Shown here piece by piece: positions 12,027 to 23,532 of a DNA stretch of 64,000 nucleotides. Numbering within the stretch: the stretch's first letter is position 1; every line of letters begins with the position of its first letter. The position numbers were made by a program, and so were the translations under genes. The DNA is from Toxorhynchites rutilus septentrionalis (Eukaryota; Arthropoda; Insecta; Diptera; Culicidae), in assembly GCF_029784135.1 (NCBI RefSeq), contig NC_073744.1:28998981-29062980 (forward strand), given 5' to 3'. The notes below the pieces were generated by a model. It worked only from the letters and a program-made list of their open reading frames with translations. It was not told the origin of the DNA and made no database searches.

Positions 12027-14226
12027 ATGGATCGTTTTAGCATCGCACAACGTGTTAATTTTGTTAAATTATACTATAAAAATGATGAAAAACCGGCAAC
12101 TGTTTTTCGAGCATTACGGACGGATTTTGGTCGTCATGGACGGCCTACAGAGCACACAATCGCTAATGTAGTGCGTAAATTCGAACAAACTGGATCCGTA
12201 GCGGATATTGTGAAACCTGTGCATCATCGTAATGTGCGTTCGGCCGAAAATATTGCTGCTGTTGCTGCCAGTGTGGAGGATGACCCGAATGTTTCGATTC
12301 CACGGCGTGCTCAGTAATTGGGCTTGTCAAACACATCATTGTGGCGAATTTTGCATTTGGACTTGCACCTACATCCATATAAAGTCCAACTGTTACAAAA
12401 ATAAGAGCGTGGTGACCATGGAATGCGTCGGGCATACGTCGATTAGGTGAACGAACAACAGCAGCAAAATGCTGAATTTTCGCATCAAATTTTCTTCAGC
12501 GATGAGGCACATTTCGAGCTCGGTGGCTATGTGAACACCCAAAATTTTCGTATATGGGGCTCAGAAAATCCACACGTTATTGTTGAGAGGCCATTGCATC
12601 CGCCAAAAGTCTTTGTTTGGTGCGCATTATGGTCTGGTGGAGTCATCGGGCCGTTTTTCTTTGAAAATGAGGACGGCGAGTCGGTAACTGTGAATGGTGA
12701 GCGCCAGTGCTTGGAAATATCAGTATCACATCAATCTTTTCAGCTGAATTTCCGACCACATTCGATCATTATACTATTGCATTCGGGATACCGAAAATGA
12801 GCCAACGCCGAACCTCACAATCACAGCAAGCCCCTCACAGTTGATTCATCCAGTTTTGTTCATTCTCTTTTTCATTCTGTTCTGCGTTCACGGAATGTGA
12901 GCAGAAGAAAATATCCCTAGTTTTTTCATTCATTGATATTAATATACCAGTTCATTCACTATCAGCAGCGTTCTCGGACACTGACAAAACGGAGAAATTC
13001 GTTGAGGAAGATAACGAAGTACAGAATTTTCATAATAGTGACAAGAAATTAAATTGTTCAAGCATGCAAGGTTTCCATCTCAGTTAAAATGCTTTTATTT
13101 TACATAGTGAATTTTCAATTCCAATTCCACTTGTCAGAAACGCTTCAAAAGACTCCAATTCCGATGTAAAAAAATGACGTCTTGACTTAAATTTCAAACA
13201 TTTTATTTTTGACTCAAATTCCGAACACACGAACATAACGGTGTCCAAGACACGACCGCAATGGGAATATTTCGAACTTCCTTTTGCAAACGGATTAAAC
13301 TGTGTTATAGGATTAGCGGATGAAATTGCCAACATACAGCTTTGGCTGACAAAGTTTGCATTCGCTACTCGGATCGATTCTGCAGAACACCTCCTCGCCG
13401 TCCAAGCCTATGCAATCCTTAGCTGTGAGTGTGCATGCAGATATTGCTATTTTGGTTTTCATTTCCGCTTGCGCCACCGATTTGCGTTGCTCTTTCGGAG
13501 TAACTTCAAAAATAACTGAATAAGCAAGGCACTGACTCAATGAGAAAATCACACACATATCGTGATATTGAAAATGAACAGTCACAATATTCCTGAAAAT
13601 TCAATGGCAATTAATAAATGTGAATGAATTCTCATGACTCAAGCTTTAAGAAAAGCTCAGATAGTACAGAATGAATATGAATGAACACGGTTGTAAATTT
13701 GTTTGCCGTCGAAAAAATGACAGCAGCATCGACAAGCAAAATGAACGCGTTACACTGATAAAAATATATTTTCAATATTACTTAACAAGCTCAATATTTC
13801 CAAGCTCTGGTGAGCGCTATGGCCGCATGTTAACCTTTTTTTTTTTGCCACAAATTGAAGATATGGATACGGATGACATGTGGTTTCAGCAAGACGACGC
13901 CTCGTGCCACACAACACGACAGAACATGGCCATATTGCGAACGAAATTTGAGGGACGCATAATTTCGCGTTATGGTGATGCCAATTGGCCGTCCAGATCA
14001 TGCGATTTGAACCCGCTAGACTTTTTTTTTGTGGGGTTATGCGAAAGACCGTGTCTATGCCAACTCTCCGCAAACTCTTGAACATTTGAAATACAACATT
14101 CGTGAAGTTATGACCGAGATACCGCCCCATATGTGCCGAAAAGTCATCGAAAATTACCTGTTCCGGATCAAGGTGTGCGAGGAAGCCCTAGGTGGACATT
14201 TGAATGATGTTGTATTTCACACATAA
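12027..14226 (+). pseudogene. Mariner-like transposase, disrupted
   Basis: The transposase would bind its inverted repeats and cut and paste the element in the nucleus. The N-terminus (MDRFSIAQRVNFVKLYYKND) and following helix-turn-helix region fit the DUF4817/HTH type seen in many insect mariner-like transposases. The first catalytic Asp lies in FSDEAHFELGG (about 12491), the second in WFQQDDASCHTT (about 13883), and the third position is Asp in CDLNPLDFF, about 36 residues later. Defects: three in-frame stops (TAA at 12315-12317, then TAA and TAG before 12447), the hAT insertion at 12705, and a frame change at the T run near 14021-14029, after which WGYAKDRVY continues in another frame. The insertion plus its duplication is 1113 bp, so it does not itself change the frame. 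The exact clade is uncertain. Confidence 0.8.
12705..13809. mobile_element. hAT-type non-autonomous element inside the transposase gene
   Basis: Inverted termini CAGTGCTTGGAAATAT (12705-12720) and CAGAGCTTGGAAATAT (reversed, ending 13809) are flanked by a perfect 8-bp duplication GTGAGCGC (12697-12704 and 13810-13817). The 8-bp duplication and CAG-starting termini are hAT hallmarks. Removing the insert rejoins the transposase reading frame. ORFs inside (92 and 90 codons) show no transposase motifs, so it is non-autonomous. Confidence 0.88.
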
Positions 14227-14479
14227 TGGCATAAACGAAACTTTAATTTGAAACAAAAGTTTCATCGAAATTCGAATTCTAAGTGTGTTTTATTTAAATT
14301 TACTTTCGGAATTTAAAGTTGGAAAACCCTGTACTTCTACTTAAAATAGTCATTGTATTACAAAATTATTTCCAGACACAATTCTCGTTGAAGATTTTTC
14401 AATAAATTTCAAATAACATGTTTCTCCCTTACATGGAATACATATTTGGTACATGAAATATAATAAAATGATGACATCT

Positions 14480-14770
14480 CAAATCGGACGATTGCTTCCC
14501 CGAGTTTTGCACTTACACCTTTGCTACATTAGTTCTCGGGATATGCAAAAAAGTTTTGTCTCATTTGCCTCCCCTTCGAGAGGAGGAGAATAAAAACATT
14601 TTGTGCGTCCTAATACCTCCTCGTGCCAAATTTGGTTCAATTTGCTTGCTTGATTTTTGAGTTGTGCAGAAATTTTGTGTTTCATTAGTATGGCAGCCTC
14701 CCCTTAGCGAGGAGGAGGAGTGTCGAGCCCCCCTCTTGAAGGCTGCCGTACAAAACCCCCTGAAACTTCT
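14480..14770. repeat. Short GA/TC-rich inverted-repeat block
   Basis: It contains repeated units TTTGCCTCCCCTTCGAGAGG (14569) and CAGCCTCCCCTTAGCGAGG (14695), each followed by GAGGAG, and a third related CCCCCCTCTTGAAGG (14738). The similar arms CCTCCCC/GGAGG can pair. It looks like a small dispersed repeat immediately left of the palindrome at 14776. Confidence 0.4.
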
Positions 14771-14775
14771 ACATC

Positions 14776-16218
14776 ATCAATTCCGAATGAAATCGTCCTA
14801 AGAAGGCAGATTTTAAAAACTTGTATTTTTGATTCGAATGATAGTGTGTATTTCGTTTGGGTTGGAGGAAGTATGAGTTTTCCACAGCAATTGGGGATTT
14901 TTCGACTGAAGCGTAACTTTTGAAAAGGGCATATCGATTTGAGTAAGAGAAATCTTTGATAATTTTTATCTAAAAAACTATGAGTCGTACCGAAATAGTG
15001 TGTTAGAAAGAGTATTGTTGGCTTAATTTGAAAAAAATTATACTAAGAAAAAAAAGTAGTACTTTTTTTTATTTACAAAATAAAATTTCAATTTGCGATA
15101 TCAAAAAATATGTATTTTTAAATATTTTTTTCATATAAAATAGAAATCATGTAGAAAATTTATGAAATGAATCCAAAATGGTAAAACTATTTTTGACGAA
15201 ATTTGTGGAACATCGAACTTTTAGGAATTTTCGAAACTTCGAATTTTTGTATGTTAGCAATTATTCTTAGCCAGAAATTATGAATCCTGATGTGATATAA
15301 AAAAAAGGTTATTATCAATCTCCTTCTAAATGTAGCCATTCTCAAAATATTTAAAAAAGTATTTGTAATTTATTGTCTTTTTAGTAGTAAATAGGCCCTT
15401 TAAATACGTTTATCGTGTTATACCATCATGTTCATGAGATTTTATGAATTCGCTTATAATTTCCAACAACTTTTCCAAATACATCGTTATGGCAAAGACA
15501 TATGTTTAGGAGTTACTTTACGAAACATTCGAAGACATGTGGGTTAATACAAAACGTAGCGAAACTGATAAATCTTTTTTATCTTAATACAAACTTCAAT
15601 CAATCAAAAAAAATTATTGGAAATTATAAGAAAATTCATAAAATTTCATGAACATGGCGGTATAACGCGGCAAACATATTAAAAGAGATTATTTACTATA
15701 AAAAAGCTAATAAATTAGAAATATTTTTTTAAATATCTTGAGAATGCTTGCATTTAGACGGAGATTAATAATAGCCTTTTTTGTTTTAAATCACATCAGA
15801 ATTCATAATTTGTGGCTAAAAATGATTGCTAACATACAAAAATTCGAAGTTTCGAAAATTCCTAAAAATTCGATGTTCCACAAATTTCGTCAAAAATTGT
15901 TTTTATTTTTTATTTTGTAAATAAAAAAAGAGTACTAATTTTTTTTCTCAGTGTGCATTTTTTTCATATTTAACCATCAATACTCTATAACTCTTTCTAA
16001 GACACTATTTCGGTACGGCTCTTAGTTTTTAAGATATAAATTATCAAAGAATTCTCTTACTCAAATCGATACATCCTATTCAAAAGTTACGCTTGAGTCG
16101 AAAAATTCCCAATTGCTGTGGAAAACTCATATTTCCTTTATCCCAAACGGAATACACACTATCATTCGAATCAAAAATACTCATGTTTTGTCATTTGTCG
16201 ATTTCAATTGGAATTGCT
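14776..16218. repeat. Giant palindromic element H2, copy A (1443 bp)
   Basis: Arms of roughly 650-700 bases (14776-15465 and 15630-16218) are reverse complements with scattered mismatches, around a ~160-base loop. The ends read ATCAATTCCGAATGAAATCG and, reversed, AGCAATTCCAATTGAAATCG. Copy B at 61395-62836 is 1442 bp and similar throughout, except that its loop is in the opposite orientation. There is no coding capacity. No clear target duplication was identified. If transcribed, the RNA would fold into a very long hairpin. Confidence 0.85.
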
Positions 16219-19045
16219 GACATGCTGAATCGACCAAACCATTTGGTTTGATTATTGACCCTACCCCTATTCCTTTACTTAAATGAAAAACCATTTTAAA
16301 TCGGCTTTCAAAAATGCTTTTACATTCGCTTTATCTGGATATCAACGAATGCACCATCGCCGCGTTTAATCATGGCGACGGATTTACTACGCTTACTACG
16401 TGTGTAGACCATTTGATGGAATCACTAAACCTGGAAATGCAATAAACGTCACATTCGTGCATTGTTGCCAGTTAATCGTAGGCAATGAACAACCGGCCTC
16501 GGCTTCATCATTTGGAAGTCGGAAGCGGATGTCGGCGAGTTTTTTTTTTCTATTGAAATACTCTCACGCAATGTTTGCACGCCACTCCAATCGTTCGGGG
16601 CATGTAAGTGTGTGAGCCACGTGCGCCTGAAATGCCATACAATTTCTTGTATGTGTGCGCTATAATTTACGAAAACAACCGTGTAGTCATGCTGTCTGTC
16701 TGTCCGTTTGTCTGTCATGTCTATCGGTTCGCATATCGACGGAATTACAACGATGACGGAGCCAAGAAGTTACTGGCGATGAGAATCATGATGACGAGGA
16801 CGAATGCAGGTATGAAACTATCGATTTTACTATGATTTATTTGCGAGTCGTACCATGCACGTGATGCTTCTGCATTTATCATGCACCTTTACTGACTTCC
16901 GTACCGCAAAAAGTAGTCATTGCCATCACATTGGTCTATTATGGGACCATTATTTCAACCACAACTCCAGCAGAATAAGGCGATTACCGCCCCCCGAAAA
17001 CCCACTGAGGGTATCATCATTATGCCGAGTGGTGGTGATAATGTTCCGACAGATGTCCCGGGCAGAATCCCGGGGTTTGGTTCGGTATCAATTAGCCGTC
17101 ATTTGGCGTACGAAATACGGTCGCCCTGCGGTCTCCGCTGTTGATGACAACACATGGTAACCGCTTCACGATGGGGTACTTGTTCGCTCTTGGATGTGGG
17201 ATGCGGAAATTGAGCGTCTTCAGATTAAAAGCTTTCACGGGTCAGATTTAATTTTTTTTTCGAGTGTACGACCCAACACAAACCACCGCGCCACCGCACT
17301 TCGTGGTTGATGGACAGCAAAGTGGTGATTACAGCTGTCATTAACGGCCTCATTTTGGATGAGTGGTTCGCCATAGGATCCATTTTCTCGACGGGGTCAG
17401 CTCGTGTTACCACTCCACTTGACCCGAGCAGGTCATCCGTTTCGTTTCGCAGACATGTTATCACCTGCCGCCGGTGCGTACGTCAATAAAATCTTGATTG
17501 TCCTTCTCGAGTGTTTCTCGGTCCGTTTCGGAGGGGTGAAAATGGAGACGACACTCGATGGATGATTTTCCCAGCGCAACCGATGTGATTATTTCCCCCG
17601 TGATGTTATCGGAGCATACCGATGTTTCCCGGAAAGGTGACATGAATAATCATTACGGTGTGGTTTTCTGCCGTAGCGCTGGAGGTAAAGTTCAAGCAAC
17701 TCTCTGATGGAAGGGTAAGAAAAAGGAAAAAAAATGCGCAAATCGAAGGCGGTCGGCTCTAGGAATAAATGGGTTCGGAGGGATGCGATGAATATTGAAT
17801 TACTCCCTCGTATCAGTCATAAATGCGGTTCCTGAGAATTCGTTTAAAATTGTATCAAACACAACCAACGGAAGCACTCTTTGACTTTCCTGAACGGTTA
17901 GATGGAATATTTTGTTTTTCCCACAGTAGCTGTCTGAGAAACATGAAAGATTTTACCTTTTCTTTGCTTTCTTGGGTTCGTTGATGATGTGTACGACGAG
18001 ATAAGTTTTCCACCGACTCGCGGGCATTTTTTTCTCCTGTCAACAGCAACAGCATGATTCCAGCAAGAGAAAAGTTTTTCCCCCGTCCAGTGGAAAATCT
18101 CATTTTTCACGGCAGAGAGCGCTGGATTTGGGGATATGGCCACCATGGCGAACAACCGGTATACCGACAATAATTTTATTGTGTAATGGAATGCTGCTTC
18201 CATTCTTGCAAACTTTCCCCTCGTGGCAGCATACACACGAACACAAGTTTTAGGGATGACGAACTTTGTGGGGCAGGCGAGCAGCCGAGCTGTTCAACAA
18301 TTCTATGGGTTTTAATGAAACTTTGCCTTTGATTGATGCTATCTTGGTACGACTCTGCACGGAAAGGTGGAAAGTTTCCATGCTCTCACATACGTGTGAT
18401 GGGTTCCGTGACGTTGGGGAAGTTGTTTAAAATTGATTTTGTTGAGAATTCAAGGACTGCGAATGCGAATGTGAACAAGTGAGACGGTATAGTGAGAATA
18501 CGAAGTGAAGATACACATTAATTGGACTATTCCGACCTGTTTGGGACACGGGTATTGCATTGCCATCGCCAGTTCGACAGGTGGCAAATAGTTTAGTGAA
18601 AGTCGAACCCGGCTCGGAATAGACATTGTGCACCGTGGATTTGGGATAATTTAAAAGTTCCGCCATCATGCGACCGGATAATCCGGGATTGTTATTACAA
18701 TATCGAGTCGCGACTCACAGATTCCGGCAAAGCCGCAGTTAACGATGTCCGATAATCGTTCGATTAATCGAATACTGATTATAACGATTTTGAATCGAAC
18801 GATTACTACACATCAAAAATCGAGGCGAGCAAGTAATTTGCCTCGATTAATCTATCCAAAACTCAGAGAAACCATTGCAGTTTTATTTTTTCAGGATTGT
18901 TTTGATTATTTCAACATGATTTTGCGTATTTCTTCAGTGGTTTTTTGCTATGTCAATGAAGAGGTTCTGTCAGCATCACATGGTAGGTCTTTCTTATACA
19001 CTGTTCGACCAGAGGTCACATATTTAACACTTTTTGACATAAAAA
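16219..19045. other. Unassigned, somewhat GC-richer stretch
   Basis: It contains many short overlapping ORFs on both strands (none over 112 codons) with no recognised domains or consistent reading frame. The composition differs from the flanking AT-rich repeats and could reflect host intron or regulatory DNA. No exon can be supported. Confidence 0.4.
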
Positions 19046-19049
19046 TTTT

Positions 19050-19475
19050 TGTTGAAATTTGAGCTTGGGTAGACTGTACAATTCGTAGTTGCTCTCCGTG
19101 ATTGACCTGAACCAACCAAATTCCACAAAGAACAGAATGACGCTTGGGACTAGCAAATCATTTTCGTTGTGCAATTTTCGATGATTCGAGCTTTAAAAGC
19201 TCAATAACGACGCCGGCCACGTCCTTACAGTCAGCAGGGGAAGGGAAGGAATGTTAGTATGATATTCGCCGCCCGAAGGCCAGAAGGGTCGCTCTACAGA
19301 GTGGTTCCCTAGCGTTTATTGTGGAAGGGATAGTTGTTAGTGGGAATGGTTATGAAAAATCAGGATTCACTGCGGTAAGTGATGTGATTCTAAAAACGTG
19401 AACGCTCAACTATTCGGCGAAATGAGATTTGAAGAAAATATACATTCTTATCGGACCGGTCATGCAAGTTAAGTT
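19050..19475 (+). repeat. Interspersed repeat of unknown class (copy 1)
   Basis: It matches 46690-47105 in reverse. Shared landmarks are GAGCTTGGGTAGACTGTAC, GGCCACGTCCTTACAGTC, GGGGAAGGGAAGGAATGTTA and a GTGGTTCCC/AGGGAACCAC segment. There is no ORF. The ends are not well defined in either copy. Confidence 0.6.
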
Positions 19476-20220
19476 TATTTGTTTCAATGCCTACAACAAA
19501 ATCAACAAAATAGTTTAAAAAAGGAATACTTCTTGATCCACTATTATTTTGATTTATACGGTATATATGAACATTGAAAACATTGAAAATAATTTTATTA
19601 AAAGTTCAGTTTCTCCTATTGGACGCATCCAAGGAGGCAATCTCTGGCAAAGCGACGAATGCGGCAATCAATCCTAATAGGACGTACCGTTCCGAATCAT
19701 ATCCAGGACAGCCCCACATCCCGCACACCCTGCAACAACAACCTGAAATGCTTAATGCCCTGATGATATAACCAAAGGGTTACTCTAAAGAATCAGGGCA
19801 TCAAGCCATCATCACAGAGCGTCCGAAACATGAAACCGTCCGAAATATGATTCAGAACGGTATTTCACACGATGTGCGAAAATGAAATTTTATATGCTAT
19901 TTGCAAAAATTTTCGAACGAACGAACGAAAAATTATTGCGAATACCTAATTTAAAACTATCATTCATACATGAAAAAACAAGAAAACTATATGTTCTACA
20001 GCCGCGTCGTATTTTCGCATCTATTATTCTTATTGGATGCATGTTCAGTTTCGAGAGTAAAAAACCCTATTGGACGCAAACATTGATTATAGAGCGAAAA
20101 AAAAGAGAAAGAGCGAAACCACTTAGCTTTTTATCTCCATTCCGCTCGCGTAACACAAGTTCTCTCCCGACTGCGTCCCCTAACGTGTAATAACACGAAA
20201 CGGACACTCGTCATTTTTTG
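19476..20220. other. Unassigned stretch
   Basis: Only short ORFs are present (65 and 102 codons), without recognisable domains. No repeat partner was noticed elsewhere in the window. Confidence 0.45.
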
Positions 20221-20790
20221 ATACCTAATAAGTTTTTGACATAGGACTATGTCTTTGATTTTTATATAGGGGGTCATTCTACCACAAATGTAAGGATTTA
20301 TTAAGAGTTTTCAAACGCATATTACTCAAATTGGTTATTGCGACCTATGTGAATATAGTAAAAAAACTTAACAATTTGACGATTTAATCGGGTATGTTTT
20401 CTTTCGATTGCACTCTCCACTCGCTTCCTCCCCGACGCAACGAGCAATCTATTTGCCTAAATTCTGGCGTTAGCTCATAATGTGAGTTGATGCGTACAAT
20501 GAATTATTCTCCATTTATCGATAATAGGCATTAATTTTATATTTTATTGTATGTTGTCCAATCAATTTGTGCTCAATTCATATTTTTATCGTGTAGGTAT
20601 CACTACTAACAATTTGTGTAATTGTGGTCCAGGATGTCATAATATCGAGTGTGGTGTTTGGTTATGTGAAAATGCAATAAATGAATTTTAATTGCTGCTG
20701 ATTTAGAAGATCGAAAGGGTATGCCCGCGTTAATCAGATTATGATAGCTTGAGTAGTCGCGATCTTACAGAGCGTGAACAACTATTAAAT
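20221..20790 (+). repeat. Family C repeat (copy E2, left part)
   Basis: It starts with TTTTGACATAGGACTATGTC (20232-20251), a form of the recurrent palindrome, then TTTATATAGGGGGTCA. It continues through CATATTAC...CAACGAGCAATC to the LINE-like RT tail with CNCG-type codons near 20620. It ends near CGATCTTA, so the right half seen in copies E3 and E4 is missing. Confidence 0.6.
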
Positions 20791-21627
20791 ATTTCGAAAC
20801 GTTTCAGAAACGTCACTTTTTCCACCACATTACCGTAGCTTGAGGAAAAATATATGGCAACTAACAGAGAACACTGAGAACAAACGAAAAACACGTCTGC
20901 ACTCGCTGACTACCTTGGCCGAATCCGAGATGGAAAATGTAAGGTGGGAAGATTTTTAAATCTGTGACGTCACAGATTTTGTTTATGTATGTTACTTTTC
21001 TTATTATAGTCCCCTACATAGGAAAAGTATTGTTATTGAAAGTGATTATTTAATCAGATGAAATGAACGAACTAGCTTTTTTCTTAAATCAATGATAGCA
21101 TTCAAAATCATGAGGACCCAACTAACATTTTAGCAGAAACTGAAATTTCAGTATTATCGAGGTTTTCTAAACTTAATTTCAATTCAATTTCACTTCTCGT
21201 CACGTCGACCAAAAACGTAAATGAACAAAGTCAGAGTCGCAGAATTGTTTGTTCCCTTGACGGAGAATCATTTGACAGTGCATGGGTGGCACTGTTTGCA
21301 GGTTGCAGTTTTTTTCATGTAAAATGCACTTGAAGAATAAATTTGATTGACTCCTTATGACCTAGATTGAGACGAAAAGTTTTCCTCTTGAGTCCTAGTT
21401 TTAGACGAACGAAGTACCCTAATTGTGAAAAAACTAATTACGAATGCTGACAAGAGATAAACTTCCATGAAGTTGCTCAAAATCCAAACATAGTAGACAT
21501 TAGAATACTGGTTCTGATTTACGAAAAAATCCAAGGAAAAATGAAACATTCTAGTTCGTGACATGTTCTGTTTTTTTAATGATGAATGTAATACGTAATA
21601 TTTGGAAACATGTAATTAGTTGCTATA
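20791..21627. other. Unassigned stretch
   Basis: No gene was recognised. The 69-codon minus-strand ORF at 21355-21564 has no identifiable domain. Confidence 0.45.
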
Positions 21628-21629
21628 TA

Positions 21630-21650
21630 CAGTGGAACCCGGATTATAAT
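21630..21650 (+). mobile_element. Single pogo/Tigger-type terminus
   Basis: TA followed by CAGTGGAACCCGGATTATAA resembles the CAGTGGAACC-type inverted termini of pogo/Tigger elements in arthropods. No partner terminus was found within 1 kb, so it is a solo end or chance. This is a recalled motif. Confidence 0.3.
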
Positions 21651-21880
21651 TTTAATTTCTTCTTTGAAACTCTATATAAAAAAAACATTTTTTTCGCTGC
21701 ATTAGCAATATTGTGAATCGCTGAAATAATTGATATCACTGCACTAGGAATATTGTTTTGTTTTTTGCATTACCAAAAAGAGACGAATGAACTCTCAGAG
21801 TTTAAAGTCTCTTTAATCCAATAGCCTGTCAGCGTTACCAAAGGCGCAATAAAGTGAAGTGTTTTTGGGGTTAACGGGCC

Positions 21881-22279
21881 GTGGCAACTATTTTTTTCTC
21901 CAAAATATATATTTTTATCAAGGTTCATATGGCGTTAGCCTGGCGGGGTCGGGAGTTAAATATTTTGACAGTTTTTCTTATTATCTATGTTAGTAATATG
22001 TTACCGATTACTCGCGGTTGGCTCGAGGTTAGTATTACAAGTGTTCTCATAATTGGGATGTTGCAGTCTTCAATGCTCTGTACGTGTGTCCGACACGGGG
22101 TACTTCCTATTGGGATGCAGCTGACCATTAATCAGCAACGCCCCCTAGTCTGTACCCCATATCTAGCGTGGTGCGTCTTCTCGACTCGAGGAATCCAGGA
22201 TAGAATAGTCACTAGCCGGCGTGTGGCAACTATATTGCCACCAATTTTTTTAACTATTTCAATTGTTAAAATTTTTTGA
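21881..22279. other. GC-richer block with 132-codon ORF, unidentified
   Basis: The block stands out from the AT-rich flanks and has an uninterrupted 132-codon plus-strand ORF with hydrophobic N-terminal residues. No family was recognised, and the translation has none of the sequence features I would expect of a conserved domain. The right flank leads into family C copy E3. It may be part of a retroelement terminal or untranslated region rather than a protein gene. Confidence 0.25.
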
Positions 22280-22599
22280 AAGGTAAATATGTGTTCTTCC
22301 TCATTCAAGAATTATGTTCTCTGAAGTTGAAGTCGATCCCTTGCCTAGTTCTCAAGGCCCGTTAAAGGGTTGAAGTAATTGTACATAGATAGCCTCTTAA
22401 TACTGGTTCATGGTTCATGAATAGTTAAAGAGAGGTTCTGTAACGATTTGAAGTCGAAGAAATATGAGAATGGTGTTAGGGCTCAGGGTGTCGATTTTGC
22501 CTTGATTTCCCCTAGAGTCTTTTTTCGTTCGTTCTATGAATATTTATTTCTGTTAGTTGTTCACGTTTGTTCCATTTGTACATGGAGCCGCGGACGTAC

Positions 22600-23532
22600 A
22601 AAAGTTGATGGGCCTGTACCTAGAAGCATGGACGGGATCTTGACATAGGACTGTGTGACTGTGTGAAGTAATTGCATTTGAATTGAGTTTTTTCATTATT
22701 CAAAATATGTTTTTTTTTCTTTTGATACACCAAAAGAAAGCCCTGAAAAAAACCGTTTCCTGTATGAACTTGTATCCTTCACGGGTTAGATGAGATAACG
22801 TGGTAGAATACGGAATCACATTTTGTTCAAAACTGTACACAAAAATTCTATTAAAGACATTATTACCCTTTTCTTCTGTTCGTTCAATTATGCAGAAGAC
22901 GAGGAGTCATCATTTATCATTTTTAAAAACAAGTCTGAATAGTTAAGTGCTAAGTTCTGCTTATGTATAGAAAAGGAAAAGGAGAGTGGGCAGGTTCATT
23001 CGAGGACGCTTGCTTCTAAGGAAGACATATTTGGGGAACATAATATTAACCAAACATAACCAAACAACATGCTCGATATTATGACATCCTGGACAACAAT
23101 TACATACATTGTTAGTAGCAAAACCTACACGATGAAGACGAGAATTGAATCTTCCAAAATCATCCCTCCATTGATTTTGCCAACTTATAAATGTCTGTTT
23201 GTCCGAAGAATGTAGAATTACTCATGATACGCATCGACTCATATTCTGAGCCGAATTGTAGGCAAAAAAGATTGTTCGTTGCGTCGGGGAGGAAAGTGAG
23301 TGGTTAGTGCAATCGAAAAACATACCCATTTCAATCGTCAAATTGTTTAAATTTTTACTTTATTTTCTGGTCGAGTTTCAAGCAATTTTCTGTCTAATGA
23401 TATATTACACAACATGTGTCGCAATAACGATATTGAGTAATATGCACTTGAAAACTCTTAATGAATCGTTAAATTTTTCGTTAAGTGACCCCCCTTTATA
23501 GAAATCAAAGTCATAGTCTTATGTCAAAAAAT
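22600..23532 (-). repeat. Family C repeat (copy E3, most complete)
   Basis: Read on the minus strand it starts at about 23532 with TTTTTTGACATAAGACTATG. It passes the RT-tail segment (about 23150-23040) and the GTTCCGGATTCT-like segment. It ends at about 22600 with CAGTCCTATGTCAAG-CCCGTCC-like sequence. Both ends therefore carry the palindrome half-site. It gives the family's full extent of about 0.93 kb and shows that the LINE-derived tail is internal to a composite unit. Confidence 0.65.

Larger units (their letters stand above)
11958..14333 (+). mobile_element. Mariner-like (IS630/Tc1/mariner) element, dead, with hAT insertion
   Basis: It carries the transposase remnant 12027-14226 and ends in GTTGGAAAACCCTGTA (14318-14333), a typical inverted terminus of this group. 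The expected left partner is only vaguely visible near 11958 (AGGACCTCCAAAC), so the left boundary is approximate. The element is interrupted by the 1105-bp element at 12705-13809. Confidence 0.65.
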
